9,255 nucleotides of DNA from contig DOWL01000078.1 of assembly GCA_003519585.1 (NCBI GenBank), forward strand, positions 1 through 9,255. Direction: 5' to 3'. How positions within the stretch are numbered: position 1 is the stretch's first letter; every line of letters begins with the position of its first letter. The notes under the pieces were generated by a model that was not told the DNA's origin, ran no database searches, and worked only from the letters and a program-made list of their open reading frames with translations. The translations under genes and the position numbers were made by a program. Below, one piece after another: positions 1 to 6,119 of this stretch. This stretch comes from Nocardioides sp. GTDB lineage: Bacteria > Actinomycetota > Actinomycetes > Propionibacteriales > Nocardioidaceae.

Positions 1-20
1 GCAGCGAGCGTGTCGAAACC
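1..20. repeat. Left-edge fragment of a probable dispersed palindromic repeat (Nocardioides-type, REP-like)
   Basis: The first 20 bases, read on the minus strand as GGTTTCGACACGCTCGCTGC, match from memory one arm of a dispersed intergenic palindrome common in Nocardioides genomes, whose other arm would contain GCTCGCTCCTCGACC. Only this arm lies inside the window, so the dyad cannot be confirmed here, and no second copy was found in the window. The segment lies in frame at the 3' end of the barrel-protein ORF. Confidence 0.45.
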
Positions 21-363
21 CGGCAACACGGGGCTGGGACGTGATCAGGTCCGGTGCCTTCGCTGCGGCGGTGCCAAACACCTGCTCGTCGACCACCTCG
101 AAGATCGTGGGTGGCCGGTGCTCGGCAAGCTGGGCCTGGGACTGTGGAGTGGCGAAGACACCGCGCAGGAACTCACGGAACTCCTCGGCCCGGGTGGTGG
201 AGTCGAACTCCAGGTCGACGATGACCTGGTGCGGGTCGTCGTGGCCACGGACCACGCGGTAGGAGCGCACTCCACGGCTGCGGCGCTGCTGGTCGAACTT
301 GTCGAAGACGGCCTTCCAGTCGTCGTAGTCGTGCACGGTGTTCTCAATGTGAAGGGTTGCCAT
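1..363 (-). CDS. Dimeric alpha/beta-barrel (cyclase / antibiotic-biosynthesis-monooxygenase-like) small protein, 3' end cut by window edge
   Basis: Reading leftward from an ATG at 363, an uninterrupted frame of 121 codons reaches the window edge with no stop. The protein begins MATLHIENTVHDYDDWKAVF and continues with SYRVVRGHDDPHQVIVDLEF (about residues 34-53) and a helix EEFREFLRG (60-68). This beta-alpha-beta-beta pattern, with DYDDWK after the first strand, resembles the roughly 95-residue actinobacterial ferredoxin-like barrel proteins usually annotated as 'cyclase' or hypothetical. Reaction and substrate are unknown. The start is supported by a GGTGAG motif at 378-373, nine bases upstream. 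It is divergent from the LuxR-type gene, with 86 bp between start codons. Residues after about 93 look like a non-conserved tail, and the last few codons read into a probable repetitive palindrome (see the repeat entry), so the true 3' end may be altered by a repeat. The gene is quite secure from length and a protein-like sequence; the family call is moderate and rests on recall of similar proteins. Confidence 0.75.
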   Translation of the reverse strand, partial: MATLHIENTVHDYDDWKAVFDKFDQQRRSRGVRSYRVVRGHDDPHQVIVDLEFDSTTRAEEFREFLRGVFATPQSQAQLAEHRPPTIFEVVDEQVFGTAAAKAPDLITSQPRVAGFRHARC

Positions 364-437
364 GCCGCCACGCTCACCGGTCGCCGGGACCAGCACCATC
401 CCAGGTTCTGAGGGGTCCGCCGCTGCGCCGGTCGCCG

Positions 438-449
438 TACGCTCGCGAC
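438..449 (+). promoter_or_regulatory. Candidate leaderless -10 element for the LuxR-type gene
   Basis: The hexamer TACGCT (438-443) fits the actinobacterial -10 pattern TAnnnT and is followed by exactly six bases before the GTG at 450. The transcript would therefore start at or near the start codon. There is no purine-rich Shine-Dalgarno sequence just upstream of 450, which agrees with leaderless translation. No convincing -35 hexamer is visible at the expected distance. Confidence 0.45.
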
Positions 450-1496
450 GTGTCCGACGCCGCCGTCCTCGACCGCGTCGAGCGGCTCTGCCGGGAGCCG
501 CTCACGCCGAAGGCGCTGCGCGAGGCAGCGCTGGAAGTGGTACGCCGCGCGGTGCCGTACGACGCGCACGTGTGGCTGCTGACCGACCCGGTGACCTGCG
601 TGGGGACCTCGCCGCTGGCCGACGTACCGATGCTCGCCTGGCCGCAGTTGCCCGAGCTGGGCCGGCAGCGCTATCTCACGCCGCTCAACCGGTGGACCGA
701 GCTGCGGCGGGGCGGGACGCCGGCCGCCGGGCTGCACGCGGCCTCCGACGGCGACCTCGCGCGCTCCCAGCTGTGGCGCGAGGTGCTCGACGCGATGGGG
801 GTCAGCGATGTCGCGTCGTCGGTCTACGCGGACCGGTTCGGCTGCTGGGCGTGGCTGGACCTCTGGCGCTGCGGAGGCCGGTTCACGAGCGCCGAGGTCT
901 CGTTGCTGGGCGCGCTCACCGGCCCGCTCACCGAGGGGATCCGGGCCGCGCAGGCGCGCACCTTCATCGAGGAGGCGGAGCCGCTCGAGCTGGCCGGACC
1001 CGCTGTGCTGCTGCTCGACTCGGGACTACGCGTGGTGAGCAGGACCGCCACCGCCGACGCCGCGTTGCGCGAGCTGAACCCACCCGGAGAGGAGCCGATC
1101 CCCGATCCCATCCCGGCGGCGGCCCTCAACGTGGCCGCGGCCCTGGTGGCGGCCGAGGCCGGCGCGCCGGTCGGGCCGGCGTGGTCGCGAGTCCACCTCG
1201 GCGCCGGCCGCTGGGTGACGCTGCGCGCCGAGCGGATGACCGGCGCGGTCGACCTGGCTGTGACGATCGAGGTCAGCACGGTGGCCGAGCGGCGTGAGGT
1301 GTTCGCCCTGGCGCACGGTCTCAGCCCGCGGGAGCGGGAGGTGCTGGGCCAACTCGCGACCGGTGCCGACTCCCGGACCATAGCCCGCGCTCTCGCGCTG
1401 TCCGAGCACACGGTCAACGACCATGTCCGGGCCGTCCTCGCCAAGTGCGACGCCCCGACCCGCGCGGTGCTCCTGTCGCGGATCGCCGGCCGCTGA
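450..1496 (+). CDS. LuxR-type HTH transcriptional regulator with GAF-like and PAS-like sensory regions
   Basis: The 348-residue protein ends in a clear LuxR/FixJ-class helix-turn-helix: LSPREREVLGQLATG starts at residue 291, followed by SRTIARALALSEHTVNDHVRAVLAKC, the recognition-helix region. The N-terminal part (about 10-165), with PYDAHVWLLTDP near 36-47 and SLLGALTGPL near 151-160, resembles a GAF-type sensor. A second segment (about 183-275, GPAVLLLDSGLRVV) looks PAS-like. It lacks an obvious receiver domain and the NTPase domain of large LAL regulators, so it probably binds a small ligand or acts constitutively; the signal is unknown. The GTG at 450 was chosen over an upstream ATG at 357 because residues before it are low-complexity and unlike the family, would overlap the divergent gene, and because a -10-like TACGCT sits six bases upstream. 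It is divergent from the barrel-protein gene, which it might regulate, and convergent with the ABC exporter operon. Function as a DNA-binding regulator is confident; targets are not. Confidence 0.9.
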   Translation: MSDAAVLDRVERLCREPLTPKALREAALEVVRRAVPYDAHVWLLTDPVTCVGTSPLADVPMLAWPQLPELGRQRYLTPLNRWTELRRGGTPAAGLHAASDGDLARSQLWREVLDAMGVSDVASSVYADRFGCWAWLDLWRCGGRFTSAEVSLLGALTGPLTEGIRAAQARTFIEEAEPLELAGPAVLLLDSGLRVVSRTATADAALRELNPPGEEPIPDPIPAAALNVAAALVAAEAGAPVGPAWSRVHLGAGRWVTLRAERMTGAVDLAVTIEVSTVAERREVFALAHGLSPREREVLGQLATGADSRTIARALALSEHTVNDHVRAVLAKCDAPTRAVLLSRIAGR

Positions 1497-1520
1497 GCTT
1501 CCTGAAAGACGACGGCTCAG
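1493..1520. terminator. Inverted repeat spanning two convergent stop codons, possible bidirectional terminator
   Basis: CTGAGC (1493-1498) pairs with GCTCAG (1515-1520), a 6-bp stem that a G-U pair could extend by one, around a loop of about 16 bases. The left arm contains the TGA stop of the LuxR-type gene and the right arm contains, on the opposite strand, the TGA stop of the ABC subunit. There is no U-run on either side, so any termination would be weak or factor-dependent. Confidence 0.3.
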
Positions 1521-3370
1521 GCCAGCGACTCCAGCCAGGCCTCGTGGAGGGCGGAGAACCGGCCATCCCCACCGGCGATCAGCTCGGCCGGTGAGCCGTC
1601 CTCGACGACGCGGCCGTGCTCCATCACCAGCACCCGGTCGGCGATCTCGACGGTCGAGAGCCGGTGGGCGATGATCACCGCCGTGCGACCCGCGAGCACG
1701 GTGCGCAGCGCCTGCTGGACCAGCCGCTCGGAGGGTACGTCGAGCGAGGACGTCGCCTCGTCGAGGATGAGCACGGCCGGGTCGGCCAAGAAGGCGCGAG
1801 AGAACGCGACCAGCTGCCGTTGGCCGGCCGAGAGCCGACCGCCGGAGTTGGCGACATCGGTGTCGTAGCCCTCCGGCATGGCCGTGATGAACTCGTGGGC
1901 GCCCAGCGCCCGGGCCGCGGCGACGACCTCAGCCATCGTGGCCTCGGGCCGGCCGAAGCGGATGTTGTCGGCGATCGTGCCGGAGAAGAGGTAGTTCTCC
2001 TGGGTCACCATCACGACGTTGTCGCGCAGTTCGGTGGAGCGGATCGAGCGCAGGTCGATGCCGTCGAGCAGCACCCGGCCTCCGGTCGGGTCGTAGAAGC
2101 GGGTCGCCAGCTTGGCCAACGTGGTCTTGCCGGCCCCCGTGGTGCCGACCAGAGCGAGGGTCTGTCCGGCCGGCACCGTGAGGTCGAGACCGGGCAGCAC
2201 CGGCCGGTCCTCGACGTACTCGAACCGAACGTCGTCGAAGCGCAGCTCGCCGCGGACCTCGCCGAGCTCGACCGGGGTGGTGGGCTCGGCGACCGAGGGC
2301 TCCTCCTCGAGCACGCCGGCCAACTTGTCCAGCGCCGCTGAGGCCGACTGGAAGGTGTTGTAGAACTGGCTGATCTCCATCATCGGCTCGAAGAACTGGC
2401 GCAGGTAGAGCAGGAACGCCGCGAGCACGCCGACGGTGACGTCGCCCTGGTAGGCGCGGTAGCCGCCGTAGATCAGGACGACGCCGATGGTGAGGTTGCC
2501 GATCAGCCGGATGCCGGGCATGAACCACGCGACCAGCCGGAACGCGACGAGGTTGGCGCGGCGGTACTGGTCGTTGACGTCGTCGAAGATCTCCTGGTTG
2601 CGGGGTTCGCGGCGGAACGCCTGCACCGCGCGGATGCCGCCCATCGACTCCACGAAGTGGACGATGACCAGCGCGACCTTCTCGCGGGTGACCTTGTAGG
2701 AGGACGCCGACTCCCGCCGGAACCACACCGTGATCCAGGCCAGGAACGGCCCGCACAGCAGGGCGACCAGCCCGAGTTTGACGTCGAGGAACAGCAGCAG
2801 CGCCGCCGTCCCGACCAGGGTGAGCGCGGCGGTGACCAGCCCGTCGAACCCGGTCTCGAGCATCTCGTAGATCGCGTCGACGTCGGAGGTCTGCCGCGAG
2901 ATCACCCGGCCCGAGGTGTAGGCGTCGTGAAAGGCCGGGCTGAGCACCTGGAAGTGCCGGAACACACGGCGCCGGATCTCGAAGAGGATGTCCTGGCCGA
3001 TCTTGCCCGAGCGCACCAGGAACAGCTGCCGCGCCACCGCCTGGGTCAGCGTCGCGAACAGCATGGCGGCGACGATCACGAGCAGCGGCCGGAGGTCGTC
3101 GTCGGTGCGGATCGGTGGGATGCCGGAGTCGATGCCCAGCGCGACCAGCAGTGGGATCGCCAGCCGAGCGGCGTTCTCGACCACGACGATCACGATCAGC
3201 AGCTGGATGGCTCGCTTGTACGGCGTCAGCAACTCGCCGAGCAGCCGCTTCGAGCCGCCGCCCAGCGTGCCCGCGGTCATCCGCTCGGCAGCCTCGTCGG
3301 CGTCGACCTGAGCCAGCCCGCGCCACGCGGTGGTCTCGTCGACCGGGACCTCCGGTGTCTCGGTCGTCAT
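1517..3370 (-). CDS. ABC exporter subunit, fused permease-ATPase, catalytically canonical half of a heterodimer
   Basis: This 617-residue type IV (ABCB-like) half-transporter has an N-terminal six-helix membrane domain (about 55-345, hydrophobic stretches near 57-82, 95-118, 178-217 and 285-325) and a C-terminal nucleotide-binding domain. Visible motifs are Walker A GTTGAGKT (409-416), Q-loop Gln457, signature LSAGQ (513-517), Walker B VLILDE with catalytic Glu538, D-loop SSLD (541-544) and switch His569. All are intact, although the signature has Ala for the usual first Gly of LSGGQ. The ATG at 3370 overlaps the TGA of the upstream subunit by four bases (ATGA), and AGGAGG lies seven bases upstream, so the start is secure and translation is probably coupled. 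A longer in-frame reading to 3745 only shadows the preceding gene. About 45 cytoplasmic residues precede the first helix. With its partner it should form an inner-membrane exporter driven by ATP hydrolysis; drug, lipid or peptide substrates are all possible and the sequence does not decide between them. Confidence 0.95.
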   Translation of the reverse strand: MTTETPEVPVDETTAWRGLAQVDADEAAERMTAGTLGGGSKRLLGELLTPYKRAIQLLIVIVVVENAARLAIPLLVALGIDSGIPPIRTDDDLRPLLVIVAAMLFATLTQAVARQLFLVRSGKIGQDILFEIRRRVFRHFQVLSPAFHDAYTSGRVISRQTSDVDAIYEMLETGFDGLVTAALTLVGTAALLLFLDVKLGLVALLCGPFLAWITVWFRRESASSYKVTREKVALVIVHFVESMGGIRAVQAFRREPRNQEIFDDVNDQYRRANLVAFRLVAWFMPGIRLIGNLTIGVVLIYGGYRAYQGDVTVGVLAAFLLYLRQFFEPMMEISQFYNTFQSASAALDKLAGVLEEEPSVAEPTTPVELGEVRGELRFDDVRFEYVEDRPVLPGLDLTVPAGQTLALVGTTGAGKTTLAKLATRFYDPTGGRVLLDGIDLRSIRSTELRDNVVMVTQENYLFSGTIADNIRFGRPEATMAEVVAAARALGAHEFITAMPEGYDTDVANSGGRLSAGQRQLVAFSRAFLADPAVLILDEATSSLDVPSERLVQQALRTVLAGRTAVIIAHRLSTVEIADRVLVMEHGRVVEDGSPAELIAGGDGRFSALHEAWLESLA

Positions 3371-5154
3371 GCGCCCACCTCCTCGTGGGCGAGCACGGGC
3401 AGGTCGGCGTCCGAGCCGAGCAGGTCGCGGTAGGCGGGCACCGTGGCCAGCAGCTCGCGGTGGTCGCCGACGTGGGTGATCCGGCCGTCCTGGAGCAGCG
3501 CCACCCGGTCGGCCAACAGCACCGTCGACGCGCGGTGGGCGACGATCAGCCCGGTCGTGTCGGCCAGCACCCGCTGGAGCGCCTCCTCGACCAGCCGTTC
3601 GGTGTGCACGTCGAGAGCGGACAGCGTGTCGTCGAGGATCAGGATCTTGGGCTGGGCCAGCACCGCGCGCGCCAGGGCCAGCCGCTGGCGCTGGCCGCCC
3701 GAGAGGGCCATGCCCTGTTCGCCGATCCGGGTGTCGAGACCCCACGGCAGCTCGTGCACGAACCCGGCCTGCGCGACCTCGAGGGCCTGCTCGATCTCGG
3801 CTTCGGAGGCGGGGTCGAGATCGGGATCGCGACCCAGGGTGAGGTTTTCGCGGGCGCTCATCGAGAAGAGGGTCGGCTCCTCGAACGCGGTGGCCACCAG
3901 CGAGCGCAGCTGGCCGAGCTCGAGCTGGCGTACGTCGACGCCGTCGATGGTCACCCGACCGCCGGTCACGTCGTAGAGCCGCGGGACGAGGGAGGTGAGC
4001 ACCGTCTTGCCGGAGCCGGTCGCGCCGACCAGGGCCACGGTCTCGCCGGGCGCGAGATCGAGGTCGACCCCGCGGAGCACCGACTCGTCGGAGTCAGGGA
4101 AGGCGAAGTCGACCGCCTCGAACCGCAGGTGCCCCCGCGGCTGATCGATCCTGCGGGTGCCGCCCACGATGTCGGGCTCGGTGTCGAAGATCTCGAGGAT
4201 CCGGGCGCTCGCGGTCATCGCCTCCTGGGCCATCGCCAGGATCACGCCCAGCGACGCGACCGGCCAGACCAGGGAGAGCAGAAGCGTGATGAACGCGACC
4301 AGTTCGCCCGGGGTGAGCAGCCCCTTGCCGACTCCGATCGCACCCATCAGCAACACGATGACCACGGCGAGGTTGGGGATCACCTCGAGGAAGGTCCAGA
4401 ACCTCGCCGAGAGCCGGACCTTGTCCATCGAGGTGGCATAGAGCTTCGCGGCCGCTTCGTATTGACGCGAGATGTGGTCCGAGCGGCCGAAGGACTTGAT
4501 CACCCGGATGCCGACAGCGCCCTCCTCGGCCCGGGTCGCGAGGTCGCCCTGCTCGTCCTGGACCCGGCGCGAGACCACGACGTAGCGCTTCTCGAAGCGC
4601 ATCGAGAGCCAGATGACGGGGAGCGCCGTCGCGGCCACGACCAGCCCGAGCGGCCAGTAGAGGTGCAGGAGCACCCCGGTCACCACGGTGACCTGGAGGA
4701 TGTTGAGGACCAGGAACAGCAGCCCGAACCCGGCGAACCGGCGGATCGCGGAGAGATCCTGGGTGGCGCGGGAGAGCAGTTGGCCGGACTCCCACTCGGT
4801 GTGGAAGCTCATCGGCAGCGCCTGGAGCCGCTCGTAGAGATCGTGCCGGATCTCGGTCTCGAGCCCGAGGACTGCGTCGGCCTGGACCCATCGGCGTACC
4901 CAGATGAGGAACGCCTCGAGCACCCCGAGGCCGAGGGCCAGCAGCCCGAGCGGGAGCAGTGCGTCGAGATCTCGCTCGGCGATCGGACCGTCGATGATCG
5001 CCTTGGTCACCAGGGGGATGGTGATCGTGAGCCCGACCGCGCCCAGCGCGGCCGCCGCCATGACCGAGAGCGCGCGGAGATGAGGCCGGAAATAGCCCCG
5101 GAGCCGCCACAGCGAGTGGACGCCCGCTGTCTCCGTGTGCTCCGAGGTTGTCAT
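3367..5154 (-). CDS. ABC exporter subunit, fused permease-ATPase, degenerate half of a heterodimer
   Basis: This 595-residue half-transporter has a six-helix membrane domain (about 28-310; hydrophobic runs near 30-54, 66-86, 142-182 and 256-305) followed by an ATPase domain. Walker A GATGSGKT (377-384), signature LSGGQ (484-488) and switch His540 are intact. Walker B reads ILILDD, putting Asp509 where the catalytic Glu normally is, and the Q-loop position holds Glu425 instead of Gln. In characterised heterodimeric exporters such as TM287/288, an Asp in place of this Glu marks the subunit whose own ATP site hydrolyses poorly, while its LSGGQ completes the active site of the partner. The same arrangement is expected here with the 617-residue subunit encoded immediately downstream. 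The ATG at 5154 begins MTTSEHTETAG; upstream in-frame residues to 5628 are non-protein-like and run antisense to the neighbouring antitoxin-like gene. There is no strong Shine-Dalgarno; a TAGAGT hexamer eight bases upstream suggests a very short leader. The transported substrate is unknown. Confidence 0.94.
   Translation of the reverse strand: MTTSEHTETAGVHSLWRLRGYFRPHLRALSVMAAAALGAVGLTITIPLVTKAIIDGPIAERDLDALLPLGLLALGLGVLEAFLIWVRRWVQADAVLGLETEIRHDLYERLQALPMSFHTEWESGQLLSRATQDLSAIRRFAGFGLLFLVLNILQVTVVTGVLLHLYWPLGLVVAATALPVIWLSMRFEKRYVVVSRRVQDEQGDLATRAEEGAVGIRVIKSFGRSDHISRQYEAAAKLYATSMDKVRLSARFWTFLEVIPNLAVVIVLLMGAIGVGKGLLTPGELVAFITLLLSLVWPVASLGVILAMAQEAMTASARILEIFDTEPDIVGGTRRIDQPRGHLRFEAVDFAFPDSDESVLRGVDLDLAPGETVALVGATGSGKTVLTSLVPRLYDVTGGRVTIDGVDVRQLELGQLRSLVATAFEEPTLFSMSARENLTLGRDPDLDPASEAEIEQALEVAQAGFVHELPWGLDTRIGEQGMALSGGQRQRLALARAVLAQPKILILDDTLSALDVHTERLVEEALQRVLADTTGLIVAHRASTVLLADRVALLQDGRITHVGDHRELLATVPAYRDLLGSDADLPVLAHEEVGA
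3378..3383 (-). promoter_or_regulatory. Strong ribosome binding site for the downstream ABC subunit
   Basis: On the minus strand AGGAGG lies seven bases before the ATG at 3370, inside the last codons of the upstream subunit. It fixes the start of the second exporter gene and, with the ATGA overlap, suggests coupled translation and roughly equal subunit output. Confidence 0.8.
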
Positions 5155-5162
5155 CGTCAACG

Positions 5163-5192
5163 ACTCTAGATCGAGCCACCGACAGGGGCTAA
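5163..5192 (-). promoter_or_regulatory. Candidate promoter of the ABC exporter operon
   Basis: On the minus strand, TTAGCC (5192-5187) and TAGAGT (5168-5163) are separated by 18 bases. TAGAGT fits the actinobacterial -10 pattern TAnnnT; the -35 match is weak. The -10 ends eight bases before the ATG at 5154, so the transcript would be leaderless or nearly so, matching the lack of a clear ribosome binding site. Confidence 0.35.
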
Positions 5193-5287
5193 TCGTTATC
5201 TGGTGCTTACCCGTGCAGGCCTGTGGATGACCGTTCGCGCCGCGCTTCGGGACCGGGCACAGTGGCTGCCGACAGCTGATCGGACAT

Positions 5288-5294
5288 GGGAGAG
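5288..5294 (+). promoter_or_regulatory. Ribosome binding site deciding the antitoxin-like start
   Basis: GGGAGAG ends seven bases before the ATG at 5302. This spacing favours 5302 over the in-frame ATG at 5314, which would leave it 19 bases away. Confidence 0.6.
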
Positions 5295-5301
5295 CGGCAG
5301 C

Positions 5302-5547
5302 ATGATCATTGGTATGACGCGCAGGGCGAAGATCGCCGTCACGGTGCCGCAGGAGCGACTTGACGCGGCACAGCGGGCGGTCTGCGACGGGCGCGCTGCA
5401 GGTGTCTCGGCCTACGCCGCGGAGGCGATGGAGCAGCGGGAGAAGTCGGAAGACTTCGTCCTCAAGCTCGAGGAGGCGCTGGAGGAGTCCGGCGGACCGA
5501 TGACGGATGCAGAGCGTGAGGAGATCGATCGGCTCGCGGGCTGGTGA
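5302..5547 (+). CDS. Ribbon-helix-helix antitoxin-like protein, no adjacent toxin
   Basis: The 81-residue product starts MIIGMTRRAKIAVTVPQERL. A short basic beta strand (RRAKIAVTVP, about 6-15), then two helices around RLDAAQRAVCDGRAAGVSAYAAEAMEQ (about 19-45), fits the ribbon-helix-helix DNA-binding fold of VapB/ParD-type antitoxins. The charged helical tail with GGPMTDAEREEIDRLAGW is like the toxin-binding ends of actinobacterial antitoxins of this kind. Such proteins repress their own promoter and neutralise a partner toxin, usually a PIN-domain RNase encoded immediately downstream. Here only 96 bases separate it from a VOC gene, so a PIN or RelE-type toxin does not fit. The start is chosen from a GGGAGAG seven bases upstream; ATG 5314 (77 residues) is the alternative and would begin exactly at the conserved part. 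It may be a solitary antitoxin, a remnant, or a standalone RHH regulator. The coding call is good; the antitoxin role is inferred. Confidence 0.75.
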   Translation: MIIGMTRRAKIAVTVPQERLDAAQRAVCDGRAAGVSAYAAEAMEQREKSEDFVLKLEEALEESGGPMTDAEREEIDRLAGW

Positions 5548-5643
5548 GCAGCGATGCGCCGGCTGGACCCCGACGTCGCCGTCCTGGTGGTCTGACCACC
5601 CATCCCGCGTGGGTGTGTCGGTGGACACGGCGAGACTGACTTC
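5548..5643 (+). other. Intergenic region with three tandem, partly overlapping short hairpins and a 13-codon mini-ORF
   Basis: This gap follows the antitoxin-like gene. Hairpin 1 is GGTGGT/ACCACC (5586-5591 with 5595-5600, 3-base loop), hairpin 2 is CACCCA/TGGGTG (5597-5602 with 5610-5615, 7-base loop), and hairpin 3 is GTGTC/GACAC (5615-5619 with 5624-5628, 4-base loop). Hairpins 1 and 2 share bases and cannot form together. A tiny ATG frame at 5554-5595 encodes MRRLDPDVAVLVV and stops in the loop of hairpin 1; it has no recognised homology. No U-tract is present, so a terminator role is uncertain. Confidence 0.35.
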
Positions 5644-6105
5644 ATGACCGACTCACACCCCGTGTACGCCGTCCAGGTGGTCGTCGACTGCACCGACCCA
5701 CACCCGCTCGCCGACTGGTGGGCCGAGGCACTCGGCTGGCAGGTGGAGCCGCAGGACGAGGAGTTCATCCGCTCGATGGTCGACCAGGGGTTCGCCACCG
5801 ACGACGACACGACCCACCACCACGACCGGCTGGTGTGGGCCTCGGGCGCGGCGATCAACCACCCCGAGGGCACCGACCGGGCTCCGCGGATCCTGTTCGT
5901 CCAGGTGCCCGAGGCCAAGACCGTGAAGAACCGCGTCCACCTCGACCTTCGACCCGGGGTCGACCCGACGACCGCCGAGCTCGACCGGTTGCTCAGCCTC
6001 GGCGCGACCCGGATCGGCCAGGGCAGCCAGGGCCCCCACGCCTGGGTGGTGCTCACCGACCCCGAGGGCAACGAGCTCTGCCTTCCGGTGCCACCCGGCA
6101 CCTGA
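5644..6105 (+). CDS. VOC superfamily (glyoxalase/bleomycin-resistance-like) protein
   Basis: This 153-residue protein has the two-part vicinal-oxygen-chelate layout. The first module starts VYAVQVVVDCTDPHPLADWW (about 7-26) and ALGW (29-32). The second contains KNRVHLDLRPG (95-105), the helix TAELDRLLSLGAT (110-122), and the typical closing motif WVVLTDPEGNELCLP (134-148). It resembles the actinobacterial glyoxalase-like subgroup of single-polypeptide VOC proteins, usually of unknown substrate. His99 in VHLD and Glu144 in GNEL lie where metal ligands often occur, so a metal-dependent activity is possible, but an actual lyase, dioxygenase or binding function cannot be assigned. The ATG at 5644 begins the family-like sequence directly; no strong Shine-Dalgarno is visible, only a weak GCGAG nine bases upstream. 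It lies 26 bp before the methyltransferase gene on the same strand, so shared transcription is possible. Confidence 0.9.
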   Translation: MTDSHPVYAVQVVVDCTDPHPLADWWAEALGWQVEPQDEEFIRSMVDQGFATDDDTTHHHDRLVWASGAAINHPEGTDRAPRILFVQVPEAKTVKNRVHLDLRPGVDPTTAELDRLLSLGATRIGQGSQGPHAWVVLTDPEGNELCLPVPPGT

Positions 6106-6119
6106 GCCATGCTGAGTGC

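Larger units (their letters stand above)
5155..5301. other. Divergent intergenic region between the exporter operon and the antitoxin-like gene
   Basis: These 147 bases hold the leftward exporter promoter candidate and must contain the rightward promoter of the antitoxin-like gene, for which I see no clear -10/-35 pair. It includes a relatively AT-rich patch around 5190-5210 and an 8-bp perfect palindrome CAGGCCTG (5216-5223). An open frame from 5203 continues into the antitoxin-like gene but looks non-coding before 5302. Confidence 0.5.

Noticed and set aside
362..1297. 311-codon plus-strand frame overlapping the LuxR-type gene in another frame
   Set aside because: Its composition is almost only Arg, Ala, Gly and Pro, while the overlapping frame encodes a standard LuxR helix-turn-helix.
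2657..3433. 258-codon plus-strand open frame within the downstream ABC gene
   Set aside because: It lies antisense to the membrane domain of a clear ABC subunit, with low-complexity Asp/Gln/Arg-rich sequence and no domain.
3371..3745. N-terminal extension of the downstream ABC subunit
   Set aside because: The strong AGGAGG and ATGA overlap fix the start at 3370; the extension only reads the upstream ATPase domain in the wrong frame.
3115..5169. 684-codon open frame on the plus strand antisense to both ABC genes, rich in Glu, Arg, His and Gly
   Set aside because: It is the mirror of GC-biased codons in the real genes. The minus-strand frames have complete ABC exporter motifs, while this one has no recognisable domain, is compositionally skewed and spans a gene junction.
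5216..5223. Perfect 8-bp palindrome CAGGCCTG as an operator
   Set aside because: It is too short to separate from chance in GC-rich sequence, and has no second copy or symmetric flank nearby.
5155..5628. N-terminal extension of the upstream ABC subunit by 158 codons
   Set aside because: It would run antisense through the antitoxin-like gene, is not protein-like, and family members start close to MTTSEHTETAG and the first helix.
5548..5643. Possible VapC (PIN-domain) toxin after the antitoxin-like gene
   Set aside because: There is no open frame longer than 13 codons, and no PIN acidic motif, before the VOC start.
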